Source: Larkinella arboricola
GTDB lineage: Bacteria > Bacteroidota > Bacteroidia > Cytophagales > Spirosomataceae
Direction of reading: 5' to 3'
DNA: 64,000 nucleotides
Assembly: GCF_003259745.1 (NCBI RefSeq)
Contig: NZ_QLMC01000005.1
Span: 372,001 to 436,000, forward strand
Shown here: positions 27,517 to 35,469 of the stretch, one piece after another
Layout of the letters: every line of letters starts with the position of its first letter
How positions within the stretch are numbered: the stretch's first letter is position 1
The notes under the pieces: generated by a model
Database searches by the model: none
What the model saw: only the letters and a program-made list of their open reading frames with translations
What the model was told of the DNA's origin: nothing
Program-made: the position numbers and the translations under genes

Positions 27517-28620
27517 ATGAAAGGCTTCCAATTCTCTAATTATATTCCGCCTGAAAAAAAAGAAGGCAGTAAATTCGACCAGTTGCTCAACATTTTTCAG
27601 CAGTTGCTGCTGATGACTTCCGGCAATGTAGAGCAGGCACTGGCTTACCTGAACGACCTCGACCGGCGCTATGGCCTGACCGACGACAAATACGGTATTG
27701 GCAACTTTGTCGAGGAAATGAAAGAAAAAGGCTACCTGACCGAGCAGAACGAAGAAGGCACGCTGGCAATGACGGCCAAAAGCGAGCAGTCCATCCGGCG
27801 GTCGGCGCTGGAGGAAATTTTCGGGAAGCTGAAACGCTCGAAATCCGGCGGCAATCACCACACACCGTATTCCGGCGTGGGCGATGAACTGAGCAGCGAC
27901 CTGCGCGATTTTCAGTTTGGCGATACGCTCGAACAGATTTCCATGACCGAATCCATTCGTAATGCCCAGATCAACAGCGGGGTAGACGAGTTTCGGTTGA
28001 TGGAGCGCGACCTGGAGGTGGTTGAAAAAGAACAGAAAACCCAGACCTCGACCGTGCTGATGATCGACGTTAGCCACTCGATGATTCTCTACGGCGAAGA
28101 CCGGATTACGCCCGCCAAAAAAGTGGGCATGGCGTTGGTGGAACTCATCAAACAGAAGTACCCGAAAGACACCCTCGACATTATTGTGTTTGGCAACGAC
28201 GCCTGGCAGATTCAGGTAAAGGATTTGCCGTACCTGGAGGTGGGGCCGTACCACACCAATACCGTGGCCGGACTCGAACTGGCAATGGATCTGCTGCGTC
28301 GGCGCAAAAACAAGAACAAGCAGATTTTCATGATCACCGATGGCAAGCCGACGTGTCTGAAAGAGGGTATCAAGTATTACAAAAACAGCTTCGGGCTTGA
28401 CCGCAAGATTGTTTCGAAAACCCTGACGCTGGCCGCTCAATGCCGTCGGCTTGATATTCCGATTACGACCTTTATGATCGCGTCAGATCCGTACCTGAAG
28501 CAGTTTGTGCACGAATTTACTAAAGTAAACAACGGCCGGGCCTACTACAGCAGTTTGCAGGGGCTGGGTAATATGATGTTTGAAGATTTCCAGCGGAACC
28601 GACGCAAGAACATCAAATGA
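27517..28620 (+). CDS. VWA domain protein partnered with a MoxR-like ATPase
   Basis: The 367-residue protein has a helical N-terminal half (about 1-170) and a C-terminal von Willebrand A domain. The MIDAS metal site is seen as DVSHSM at 184-189, with a later TDGKP motif supplying the third ligand loop. Such proteins work with MoxR/magnesium-chelatase-like AAA+ ATPases in metal insertion or protein-complex maturation. The ATPase gene follows 84 bases downstream on the same strand, so the two probably form one operon. No chelatase or methanol-oxidation genes are nearby, so the client is unknown. Confidence 0.9.
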   Translation: MKGFQFSNYIPPEKKEGSKFDQLLNIFQQLLLMTSGNVEQALAYLNDLDRRYGLTDDKYGIGNFVEEMKEKGYLTEQNEEGTLAMTAKSEQSIRRSALEEIFGKLKRSKSGGNHHTPYSGVGDELSSDLRDFQFGDTLEQISMTESIRNAQINSGVDEFRLMERDLEVVEKEQKTQTSTVLMIDVSHSMILYGEDRITPAKKVGMALVELIKQKYPKDTLDIIVFGNDAWQIQVKDLPYLEVGPYHTNTVAGLELAMDLLRRRKNKNKQIFMITDGKPTCLKEGIKYYKNSFGLDRKIVSKTLTLAAQCRRLDIPITTFMIASDPYLKQFVHEFTKVNNGRAYYSSLQGLGNMMFEDFQRNRRKNIK

Positions 28621-28704
28621 GGAAGGGCGACCGCCCGAAAAACTAATTCCGGCGAATCCCCGTTAATTCAAAAAGCCACTATTTCGACGTTACACAACGA
28701 TTTC

Positions 28705-30237
28705 ATGAGCTATTCATCTTTGAAGAGTAAAGAGTTATTAAAAATAAAAACCCTCGGCGAACTGAAAGCCGCCGGTTACAAACCAAAATCCATCAAGCAG
28801 GAACTTCGCGATAACTTAATTGAAAAAATTAAGGAGAAAGAGGTTGTCTTCCCGGGCATCTGGGGCTACGAAGATACCGTGATACCGGAGGTAGAGCGGG
28901 CCATTCTGTCGATGCACCACATCAACCTGCTCGGGTTGCGGGGACAGGCCAAAACCCGGATTGCCCGGTTGATGATTAATCTGCTCGACGAATACATTCC
29001 GGTGCTGGAAGGCTCAGAACTAAACGACGATCCGTTGCAGCCGCTTTCCCGCTACGCCCACGATGTGATTGCCGAGAAAGGCGACGCAGCCCCGATTGCC
29101 TGGATGCACCGCAGCGACCGGTATACTGAAAAACTGGCTACACCCGACGTTTCGGTGGCCGACCTCATTGGCGATGTTGATCCGATCAAGGCCGCGACGC
29201 TGAAATTACCGTATTCGGACGAACGCACCATTCACTTCGGGTTGATTCCGCGCTCACACCGCGGCATTTTCGTAATCAACGAATTGCCCGATTTGCAGGC
29301 CCGGATTCAGGTATCGCTGTTCAATATTTTGCAGGAAGGCGATATTCAGATTCGCGGTTTCAAACTGCGGTTACCGCTCGATCTTCAGTTTGTGTTTACC
29401 GCCAACCCCGAAGATTATACGAATCGGGGCAGCATCGTAACACCGCTGAAAGACCGGATTGACAGCCAGATTGTGACGCACTATCCGAAGTCGCTGGAAG
29501 TGGGTAAGAAGATTACCATGCAGGAAGCCATTGTCAAAACCGAGCAGAAAGGCATGGTCAAAACCAATGACCTGATTACCGATCTGATTGAGCAGATTGC
29601 GCTGGAAGCCCGTGAAAGTGAGTATGTTGATGCCAAGAGCGGGGTGTCGGCGCGGTTGACCATTGCGGCTTACGAGAACCTGTTGTCGGCAGCCGAACGC
29701 CGGGCGCTGCTCAATGGCGAGAAGGAAACCTACGTCCGGATTACGGATTTGTATGGCGTGGTTCCGGCCATCTGCGGCAAAGTAGAACTGGTATACGAAG
29801 GTGAAGTGGAAGGCCCGGTAATTGTGGCCCAGAACCTGATTGGGAAAGCCATCCGGACGCAGTTTCTGAATTATTTCCCGAATCCGGAAAAAGCCAAAAA
29901 ACAGAAGGGCGGCAATCCCTACAAGAAAATAACCGACTGGTTCGGCGACGGCAATATCATGGAGTTTCTGAATGATATGCCTACCCGCGACTACGAAAAC
30001 CGCCTGCGGGCCATCGACGGATTAGACGATGTAGTCGATTCACTGCATTCGCGTCTGAGTCGGCAGGAAAAGCTCTTTATGATGGAGTTTGCCCTGCACG
30101 GCCTGGCCGAATACTCACTTGTTGGCAAGAAGGCGCTGGATACCGGCCAGCAATTCAAAGACCTGTTGGGCAGTATGTTCAGCCCCGGCAGCTCGTTCGG
30201 CGGAGACGACGACGATGACGACGAAGACCGGTTTTAA
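28705..30237 (+). CDS. MoxR/magnesium chelatase-like AAA+ ATPase
   Basis: The 510-residue protein matches the ChlI-like AAA+ family. Walker A is GLRGQAKT at residues 77-84, with Ala in place of the usual Gly before Lys. Walker B is GIFVINELPDL at about 187-197, with Asn before the catalytic Glu. The sensor segment FTANPEDYTNRGSIVTPLKDR follows. An acidic tail of six Asp residues closes the protein near 503. It probably remodels a target together with the VWA protein encoded just upstream. Confidence 0.92.
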   Translation: MSYSSLKSKELLKIKTLGELKAAGYKPKSIKQELRDNLIEKIKEKEVVFPGIWGYEDTVIPEVERAILSMHHINLLGLRGQAKTRIARLMINLLDEYIPVLEGSELNDDPLQPLSRYAHDVIAEKGDAAPIAWMHRSDRYTEKLATPDVSVADLIGDVDPIKAATLKLPYSDERTIHFGLIPRSHRGIFVINELPDLQARIQVSLFNILQEGDIQIRGFKLRLPLDLQFVFTANPEDYTNRGSIVTPLKDRIDSQIVTHYPKSLEVGKKITMQEAIVKTEQKGMVKTNDLITDLIEQIALEARESEYVDAKSGVSARLTIAAYENLLSAAERRALLNGEKETYVRITDLYGVVPAICGKVELVYEGEVEGPVIVAQNLIGKAIRTQFLNYFPNPEKAKKQKGGNPYKKITDWFGDGNIMEFLNDMPTRDYENRLRAIDGLDDVVDSLHSRLSRQEKLFMMEFALHGLAEYSLVGKKALDTGQQFKDLLGSMFSPGSSFGGDDDDDDEDRF

Positions 30238-30238
30238 A

Positions 30239-30324
30239 GAGTTAAGAATTATGAGTGAAGAGTTATGAGTTGGCTGACGCGTTACGTTAGTGCAACTCTT
30301 AACTCTTCACTCATAATTCATCAC
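30239..30324. repeat. Heptad-type inverted repeat (GTKADGA units) after the MoxR-like gene
   Basis: Left-arm units are GTTAAGA, ATTATGA, GTGAAGA and GTTATGA at 30241-30268. The right arm at 30297-30324, read on the minus strand, gives GTGATGA, ATTATGA, GTGAAGA and GTTAAGA. The centre GTTGGCTGACGC at 30269 onward also folds on itself. About 27 bases pair with one mismatch. The element starts right after the stop codon and is followed at once by an ordinary terminator. Confidence 0.88.
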
Positions 30325-30364
30325 TAAAAAAAGGCAGCTCTCTTACGGAGGGCTGCCTTTTTTT
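30325..30364 (+). terminator. Rho-independent terminator after the VWA/MoxR unit
   Basis: An A-tract, GGCAGC stem with an extended GAG/CTC part, the complementary GCTGCC and a run of seven T form a strong hairpin that works in either direction. Confidence 0.92.
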
Positions 30365-30443
30365 GTGTCGTAAAATGCTACAGGGAAACTACGCAAAATG
30401 AAAATCACGTAGTTTTTCTCTAACCGGGCCTGCCAAAGCGATA

Positions 30444-30451
30444 TAATTTTG
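30444..30451 (+). promoter_or_regulatory. -7 box of the PorT-family gene
   Basis: TAATTTTG matches TAnnTTTG, 43 bases before the ATG at 30495. Confidence 0.55.
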
Positions 30452-30494
30452 TGCCAACAGTAACACAACAAATACACTCTACTTAATCACTAAA

Positions 30495-31553
30495 ATGAAA
30501 GCGTCCTTATTGACCGTCTGTCTGGTCGCCGTCGGCCTGTGGGCAGAGGCTCAGACAACGAAGCCCAAAACCACGGCCACGGCTGCCAAACCCAAATCAA
30601 CCGCTACCGCCCAAAAGAAGCCGGTGGCCACTACACCGAAAAAAACGACCACGGCCTACAAGCCCAAAACCGTTGCTAAAAAACCGGTAGCCCAACCCGC
30701 CGTCGCCACCGCGCCAAAAGCAACCACCACGGCCGTAACTTCCACCACCACAGCCGCCGAAACCGAACCCGTGCTGGCTCAGCAAACCGTTGCCGAAACG
30801 AAGCCGCAGACGGAAGTAGCCGGAAAGGAAACCACCAAACGGTCGAAGAAAGGAAAAGCTGAGAAGCCGGAAAAGGAAAAAGCACCCAAAGCCGAAAAAG
30901 TGGCAAAAGTAAAACCGGAAAAACCCGCCAGGATCAAGACTGAAAGCCAGTACTCGGGCAAAGGTTTGTCGGTCGGGATTCGGGGGGGCGTCAATACCTG
31001 GATGAACGAGTTTGTACCGGACGATCTGAGCGGAAGCGGGGGTGAACAGACCGTGGCACCCGGGTTTACGGGTGGTCTGGTGATCAACTACGGCCTTGGC
31101 AACGTTTTCTCGATTCAACCCGAAATTTTGTACACACGTCGGTCGGTGAAGTTTTCGGGCGAAGCGGAAGGCCAGAAGGTTTCTTTTCTCTTATCAACCA
31201 ATGCTGTCGAAATTCCGCTTTTGCTCAAACTATCGTTTGGACGGAAAACCCGGGTATTCGTCAATGCTGGGCCGTATGCGGCTTACGGCCTGGACGCCAG
31301 GCTTAAAGTGGTAGCCGACGGAGAAACCCTTTACGATGAAAAGCAGAAGTTAACCAAAGACGATGCCCGGCTGGAATATGGTGTAACCGGTGGTTTGGGC
31401 ATCGCAATTCCGGCGGGTCCGGGCCGATTGACAATCGAAGGACGGTATATCTACAGCCTGGGCACCAACGCCGATCCGCAACCGGCTGAATACATCAGCA
31501 ATCAGGTTGCCACCGTCTCGGTTGGCTACGTCATACCGCTCGGCAGACGATAA
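30495..31553 (+). CDS. Outer-membrane beta-barrel protein (PorT family) with a Lys/Thr/Ala-rich linker
   Basis: The 352-residue protein has a signal peptide ending near AEAQ. Residues about 22-150 form a low-complexity stretch rich in Lys, Thr, Ala and Pro that looks like a histone H1 tail. A C-terminal eight-strand-type beta-barrel follows (about 155-352: GLSVGIRGGVNTW, GLGNVFSIQPEILYTRR, VEIPLLLKLSFG). The barrel resembles the PorT/OmpA-like outer_membrane beta-barrel group. The basic linker may span or bind peptidoglycan or surface polyanions; this is inference. It is monocistronic. Confidence 0.85.
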   Translation: MKASLLTVCLVAVGLWAEAQTTKPKTTATAAKPKSTATAQKKPVATTPKKTTTAYKPKTVAKKPVAQPAVATAPKATTTAVTSTTTAAETEPVLAQQTVAETKPQTEVAGKETTKRSKKGKAEKPEKEKAPKAEKVAKVKPEKPARIKTESQYSGKGLSVGIRGGVNTWMNEFVPDDLSGSGGEQTVAPGFTGGLVINYGLGNVFSIQPEILYTRRSVKFSGEAEGQKVSFLLSTNAVEIPLLLKLSFGRKTRVFVNAGPYAAYGLDARLKVVADGETLYDEKQKLTKDDARLEYGVTGGLGIAIPAGPGRLTIEGRYIYSLGTNADPQPAEYISNQVATVSVGYVIPLGRR

Positions 31554-31603
31554 GCAAGCGAACGCAGGAAGCGTCCCGAAAACGCTTCCTGTCCGACGAA
31601 CGG

Positions 31604-31924
31604 TTAATCCACGATTACCGCCGTGCCGTTGGCGCTAACCATAAGCAGGCCACCATTGCCTCCGATGGTTTGGTAATCCAGATCGACGCCAATCACGGCA
31701 TTGGCACCCAGTCGTTGCGCCTGTTCAATCATTTCTTTCATGGCAATGCTTTTCGCTTCGCGCAGAGCCTGTTCATAAGCCGCTGACCGGCCACCGACGA
31801 CATCGCGCACGGTTGCAAAGAAATCTTTGATGAGGTTGGAACCAATAATGGCTTCACCGTTGGCAAGGCCCAGGTATTTCGCAATTCGTTTGCCTTCGAT
31901 GTTGGAAGTAGTTGTTACCAGCAT
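31604..31924 (-). CDS. YbjQ/UPF0145 family protein
   Basis: The 106-residue protein matches the small YbjQ (heavy-metal-binding domain-like) family over its full length. It starts with VTTTSNIEGKRIAKYLGLA and carries the core AKSIAMKEMIEQAQRLGANAVIGVDLDY. Proteins of this family form pentameric rings; no enzymatic role is established. It has its own -7 box and is convergent with the PorT-family gene. Confidence 0.93.
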   Translation of the reverse strand: MLVTTTSNIEGKRIAKYLGLANGEAIIGSNLIKDFFATVRDVVGGRSAAYEQALREAKSIAMKEMIEQAQRLGANAVIGVDLDYQTIGGNGGLLMVSANGTAVIVD

Positions 31925-31982
31925 AAAGTTAAGTAGAGTGTAACCGCCTGACGGCTCCTGATTTTGAGATGACGCGATGGGT

Positions 31983-31990
31983 CAAAATTA
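31983..31990 (-). promoter_or_regulatory. -7 box of ybjQ
   Basis: TAATTTTG on the minus strand, 58 bases before the ATG, matches TAnnTTTG. Confidence 0.55.
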
Positions 31991-32058
31991 AATATCGGGA
32001 TGACACGGTTTTGCAGAGTTACACAGAAGATTATTTTTTAAGTATAGGAGATTTATTT

Positions 32059-32161
32059 TGCCGTATAGGCGGTATCCGTAACCTTACGACGGAACGGAAA
32101 GCGATACAGCTGGTCTGACTGGCAGACCGGTATGGAATGCAGAGAAACACTTCATACGGCA
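32059..32161 (-). ncRNA. Candidate structured RNA, unassigned
   Basis: An 8-base closing stem (TGCCGTAT at 32154-32161 and ATACGGCA at 32059-32066, minus strand) encloses two hairpins: GGTCTG/CAGACC at 32112-32128 and TCCGT/ACGGA at 32075-32093. TATCTTTA at 32180-32187 on the minus strand resembles a -7 box just upstream. No terminator T-run follows and I know of no matching family, so this is a candidate only. Confidence 0.3.
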
Positions 32162-32281
32162 GATGTTGCTGTTTAAACATAAAGATACGCATTTCATAAG
32201 AAAGGCATTGGCTGACCGCACCAATTTTGTCCAATTTTAGACCACAAACCAATTTTTTTAACAATTCAACTTAAAACAACA

Positions 32282-32836
32282 ATGAAAAAAACAACAGTAC
32301 TCTTGAACCGTGTGAATTTCCGTTATGGCTGGACGTTGGTGATGTTACTGGCCCTGCCGCTGTGGTTTGCCAGCTGTAGCAAAGACAAAGACGGCAACGG
32401 CGAACCCGATGTAAAACCGAATGCCGTTGAAGGAAGCTGGAAAATTTCGGGTATGAAAACTGATGTAGATATTGAATTGCCCAATGGCACGAAAACCAGG
32501 GATTATTTTGTAATGATGAAAGCTCTATTCGGAACGGAAGCCGATGCGTTGATTGCCTGTCTGACTGATTCCAAGATCATCTTTAATGGAAATGGAACGG
32601 TTACGGGAACTTCATCGCCAAACTGTCAGTCAGAAGATGCCGACGACTATAATCCAATTGAAGATAAATCAACCTGGAAAGTAGATGGAAACAAAATGAC
32701 AATTACCAGTGGTGGTACACCTGAAGTTTACGATATGACTATCAGTGGCAACACTATGACGTTATCAATGCCGGGAGAAGATATGAACGACGATGGCAAA
32801 GCGGATAAGACGATTATTGAAATGAAAAAAATATAA
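32282..32836 (+). CDS. Lipocalin-like lipoprotein
   Basis: The 184-residue product has a signal sequence with a lipobox at FASC (about residue 32), a Lys/Asp-rich linker (SKDKDGNGEPD) and a domain with the lipocalin-like beginning VEGSWKISGMK followed by short beta-strands (KIIFNGNGTVTGT, STWKVDGNKMTIT, YDMTISGNTMTLS). The pattern matches the small lipocalin-like lipoproteins common in Bacteroidota. The ligand is unknown. It is a single-gene unit with its own terminator. Confidence 0.82.
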   Translation: MKKTTVLLNRVNFRYGWTLVMLLALPLWFASCSKDKDGNGEPDVKPNAVEGSWKISGMKTDVDIELPNGTKTRDYFVMMKALFGTEADALIACLTDSKIIFNGNGTVTGTSSPNCQSEDADDYNPIEDKSTWKVDGNKMTITSGGTPEVYDMTISGNTMTLSMPGEDMNDDGKADKTIIEMKKI

Positions 32837-32846
32837 GATAAATTAC

Positions 32847-32884
32847 CAAAAAGCGTCCACCGGCAACTCGGTGGACGCTTTTTG
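32847..32884. terminator. Bidirectional terminator between convergent genes
   Basis: AAAAAGCGTCCACCG, a short loop and the complementary arm ending in CGCTTTTT form a perfect stem between the lipocalin-like gene and the SMUG2-like gene. Confidence 0.92.
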
Positions 32885-32886
32885 CG

Positions 32887-33567
32887 TTACAGGGAAACGC
32901 AGTCGGCCAGCGTCGTTACATACTTATCCACGTACGAATCGAGGTCCCGGCTGCGGTATTGCAGGATGTAGCGCGGGTGATCGAGGGTGACAATCTTGCC
33001 GAAAAAGCCGTGCTGCTGATTGAGTTTTTGCAGAAACGCTTCGTTTTTCCGCCCCAGGCAAACCACCACGTTCCGGTTGCAGCCAAACGCAATCTGCTGC
33101 CGAACCGACGCAATAATATCCGGCCAGAGCGTGGCCGTAGTGGCTTTATCGTCGTAAAAATTATAATTCTTACCCTCTTTGACTAACGCCAGCGGATAGA
33201 GTGAGCTAAGGAAAAACCGTCCGTAAAAAGCTTCAGCACCGCCAAAGGCTTCGACAATCTGGTAGATAAACCGGCTCGAAAGCTCCGGCGTAGGCGGCAG
33301 GTTGTTATCAATACCGCAATACCGTTTCAGATTCTGGGGCGTCGTAAATGAAATGCCCGTTACCCCGGCCCCAAACCGCCCGGGATTGATGCCCAGTACA
33401 TATACCCGTGGGGTGGTGTCGCTGAAAAACTTGCCGTAAAATTCCCGGCAGATTTGGGCTACTTCCGGCTGGCGAAACGGATTCAGCACACCGACGCCGG
33501 GCGGCAGGTTCGTGGGGTCGGTCAGGTTGAGGTAATACGGGATGGCGCGGTCGGCGAAGGTTTCCAT
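32887..33567 (-). CDS. SMUG2/DUF4918 family uracil-DNA glycosylase-like protein
   Basis: The 226-residue protein has the UDG-superfamily motif A as GINPGRFGAGVTG near residues 60-72 and a C-terminal motif B-like DHPRYI. These place it in the SMUG2/DUF4918 group of Bacteroidota. The expected role is excision of uracil or related damaged bases, inferred from the family. It starts 9 bases after the serine hydrolase stop and is the last gene of a three-gene minus-strand operon. Confidence 0.85.
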   Translation of the reverse strand: METFADRAIPYYLNLTDPTNLPPGVGVLNPFRQPEVAQICREFYGKFFSDTTPRVYVLGINPGRFGAGVTGISFTTPQNLKRYCGIDNNLPPTPELSSRFIYQIVEAFGGAEAFYGRFFLSSLYPLALVKEGKNYNFYDDKATTATLWPDIIASVRQQIAFGCNRNVVVCLGRKNEAFLQKLNQQHGFFGKIVTLDHPRYILQYRSRDLDSYVDKYVTTLADCVSL

Positions 33568-33576
33568 TTTACTAAA

Positions 33577-34395
33577 TTACTGAAACTGGTTATAACAGAT
33601 TTGAGCAATTTCGCCAATGATTCGCTCGGCGTCTTCGGTGGTGGTTCCCTGCACAAAAACCGACAGCAGGAACGGTTTCCGAACGTAAAAAATCCCGACA
33701 TCGCCCCGCACGTACGTCAGTTCGCCGGTTTTGTGGGCAATAACCGCCGACGGGGGCAGAAACATCCGGAACGTTTTCTGGTCGCGGTTGCCTTTCAGAA
33801 TCTCGATCATCTGATCGCAGAGGGCTGGCGTGGCCACTTCCTTGCGGTAAATTTTCCGGAGCAACGCGTTCATTTCGCGGGCCGTTACCCGGTTTTCGCG
33901 CCCCTGTTTCACCGCCATCGTATCCAGCATAACGCGGTTTAACTGGCTTCGCGTCAGTCCCAGCGACCGCATCCGCTGGTTGATATTATCCATGCCCAGT
34001 TCGCGGATCAGGATGTTGGTGGCGGTGTTGTCGCTGTGGGTCATCATCAGCGTCAGTACCTCGCGGTTGGTCAGTCGGCTCTGGTCGGGATACGTTTTCA
34101 ATATACCCGAACCACCGGTTTTTTCGGCGTCTTGCAGGATATGAATTTTCTCCAGATCAAACTGCCCGGTTTTCACCTGCTCCATCGTTTCAACCATGAT
34201 CGGTACTTTGATCACGCTGGCTGCGGGAGGACGTTCATCGGCCCGGTGGTAGAATTGCGTTTTTCCTTCCAGTTCTTCAACGGCCACGCTTACCTGAACG
34301 GTATCGGGAATTTTTTGCAGATACCCCTTCAAGTGGTGCGGCAGTTTTTGAGCCATTGCCAAAGCCGGTAAGAGCAGGAAAAGGAGAAACTTCAT
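33577..34395 (-). CDS. Class A beta-lactamase fold serine hydrolase, general-base Glu not found
   Basis: The 272-residue secreted protein has a signal peptide ending near AMAQ, the nucleophile motif SVIK (Ser60, Lys63), SDN at 121-123 and KTG at 222-224. Where class A enzymes have the omega-loop motif R-x-E-x-x-L-N, this one reads RVMLDTMAVKQGREN, so the deacylating Glu166 is absent. It fits the Beta-lactamase2 serine hydrolase group. It may be a penicillin-binding hydrolase, esterase or peptidase and not a true resistance enzyme. Its ATG overlaps the hydroxyacid dehydrogenase stop (ATGA), showing translational coupling. Confidence 0.85.
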   Translation of the reverse strand: MKFLLFLLLPALAMAQKLPHHLKGYLQKIPDTVQVSVAVEELEGKTQFYHRADERPPAASVIKVPIMVETMEQVKTGQFDLEKIHILQDAEKTGGSGILKTYPDQSRLTNREVLTLMMTHSDNTATNILIRELGMDNINQRMRSLGLTRSQLNRVMLDTMAVKQGRENRVTAREMNALLRKIYRKEVATPALCDQMIEILKGNRDQKTFRMFLPPSAVIAHKTGELTYVRGDVGIFYVRKPFLLSVFVQGTTTEDAERIIGEIAQICYNQFQ

Positions 34396-35333
34396 AGCAC
34401 TTCTTTCAGTTGATTGACCAGCACTTCGTTGATCCGGACGTAGCTTTCGTGGGTCCAGCCCGCAACATGGGGCGTCAGCAGGACCTTGTCCGAGTTCCGC
34501 AGGTAGTCAAAAGCCGTTTGTTGCTCGGGCGTCAGTTTGGCAATTTTCTCATTTTCGAGCACATCCAGACAGGCCCCGCGCACCTTGCCGCTTTCCAGCC
34601 CGCGCACCAGCGCGGGCAGCGACACAATTTCTCCCCGGGCAATGTTGACCAGATAAAACGGTTTTTCGAACCGTTCAATAAATGTATCATCAACCATCAG
34701 CCGGGTTTCCGGCGTCAGCGGGAGGTGCAGGCTCAGTACATCGGCTTCTTCCATAATCTGCTCCAGTTTAGCCTCCTGAGCGTACGCACCGCCGTAATGG
34801 GTCAGGTATTTGTCGTAGCACAACACCCGGCAGCCAAAGCCGCTGAGCCGACGGGCGGTGGCCCGGCCGTTGTTTCCGAAACCGACGATGCCCACCGTCA
34901 GGCTGCCAAGTTCGTAGCCCCGGTTGCCCTCACGGTCCCAAATGCCCCGGCGCACTTCCCGGTCGCCTTTGGCAATGTTGGCCAGCAAACCCAGCAGCAT
35001 TCCCACGGTATGTTCGGCAACGGCATCGCGGTTGCCTTCGCCCGCATGGAAAACCCGGATACCCCGGCGCTGGGCCGTTTCGAGATCGATGAGGTCCAGT
35101 CCGGCACCCGCCCGGCCAATAAACCGCAACTGGCTGGCTGCTTCCAGCACCTCGGCATCAACGGCTGTTTTGCTGCGGATAATCAGGCCCTCGTAGCCAG
35201 AAATCTGCTCAAGGAGCGCAATTCGGGAGATTTTGGGTTCATATTGATAGGTAAATCCGGCCTGCTCGAGCATCGAAAACAACGAAGGGTGCATCTCGTC
35301 GGCAATCAGGATTATGGGGCGATTCTGGGACAT
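34392..35333 (-). CDS. D-isomer-specific 2-hydroxyacid dehydrogenase (SerA-like)
   Basis: The enzyme is an NAD-dependent dehydrogenase of the phosphoglycerate dehydrogenase type. It has the N-terminal flavodoxin-like half (ILIADEMHPSLFSMLE), the Rossmann motif VGIVGFGNNGRATA, and the catalytic Arg, Glu and His in NIARGE, DVLENE and TPHVAGW. It lacks a C-terminal ACT regulatory domain, so it is the short form. ATG 35333 (313 residues) gives the usual N-terminus; 35357 is also possible. It heads the operon with the serine hydrolase and SMUG2-like gene. Confidence 0.9.
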   Translation of the reverse strand: MSQNRPIILIADEMHPSLFSMLEQAGFTYQYEPKISRIALLEQISGYEGLIIRSKTAVDAEVLEAASQLRFIGRAGAGLDLIDLETAQRRGIRVFHAGEGNRDAVAEHTVGMLLGLLANIAKGDREVRRGIWDREGNRGYELGSLTVGIVGFGNNGRATARRLSGFGCRVLCYDKYLTHYGGAYAQEAKLEQIMEEADVLSLHLPLTPETRLMVDDTFIERFEKPFYLVNIARGEIVSLPALVRGLESGKVRGACLDVLENEKIAKLTPEQQTAFDYLRNSDKVLLTPHVAGWTHESYVRINEVLVNQLKEVL

Positions 35334-35369
35334 CCGTATGCTTTTTGTAACTTGCAAAGAAAATCAATC

Positions 35370-35447
35370 ATGAACAGGAAGTGATGAACGCTAAAAACGG
35401 CTTTTTCGCTTTTGAAGCCATCTTTTTGACTTCTGTTCATGGAAACC
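35370..35447. repeat. Weak heptad-like inverted repeat in a divergent gap
   Basis: ATGAACAGGAAGT on the left and ACTTCTGTTCATGG on the right pair with one bulge. ATGAACA and ATGAACG recur 14 bases apart on the left. It resembles the other 7-base-unit elements but lies between divergent genes and is less regular. Confidence 0.35.
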
Positions 35448-35469
35448 AACGGCGAAACTACTAACTTAA

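Larger units (their letters stand above)
31925..32281. other. Intergenic region between ybjQ and a lipocalin-like gene
   Basis: This 357-base gap holds the ybjQ promoter near 31983, a candidate structured RNA (32059-32161) and CAATTTTG at 32222-32229 as a weak -7 box for the lipocalin-like gene. A 77-codon minus-strand frame here has no recognisable product. Confidence 0.5.

Noticed and set aside
32031-32264. 77-codon minus-strand frame upstream of ybjQ
   Set aside because: No recognisable product; the region is better explained by paired stems than by coding.
33577-34395. Acquired beta-lactam resistance gene
   Set aside because: Missing general-base Glu, chromosomal operon context and no mobile element nearby.
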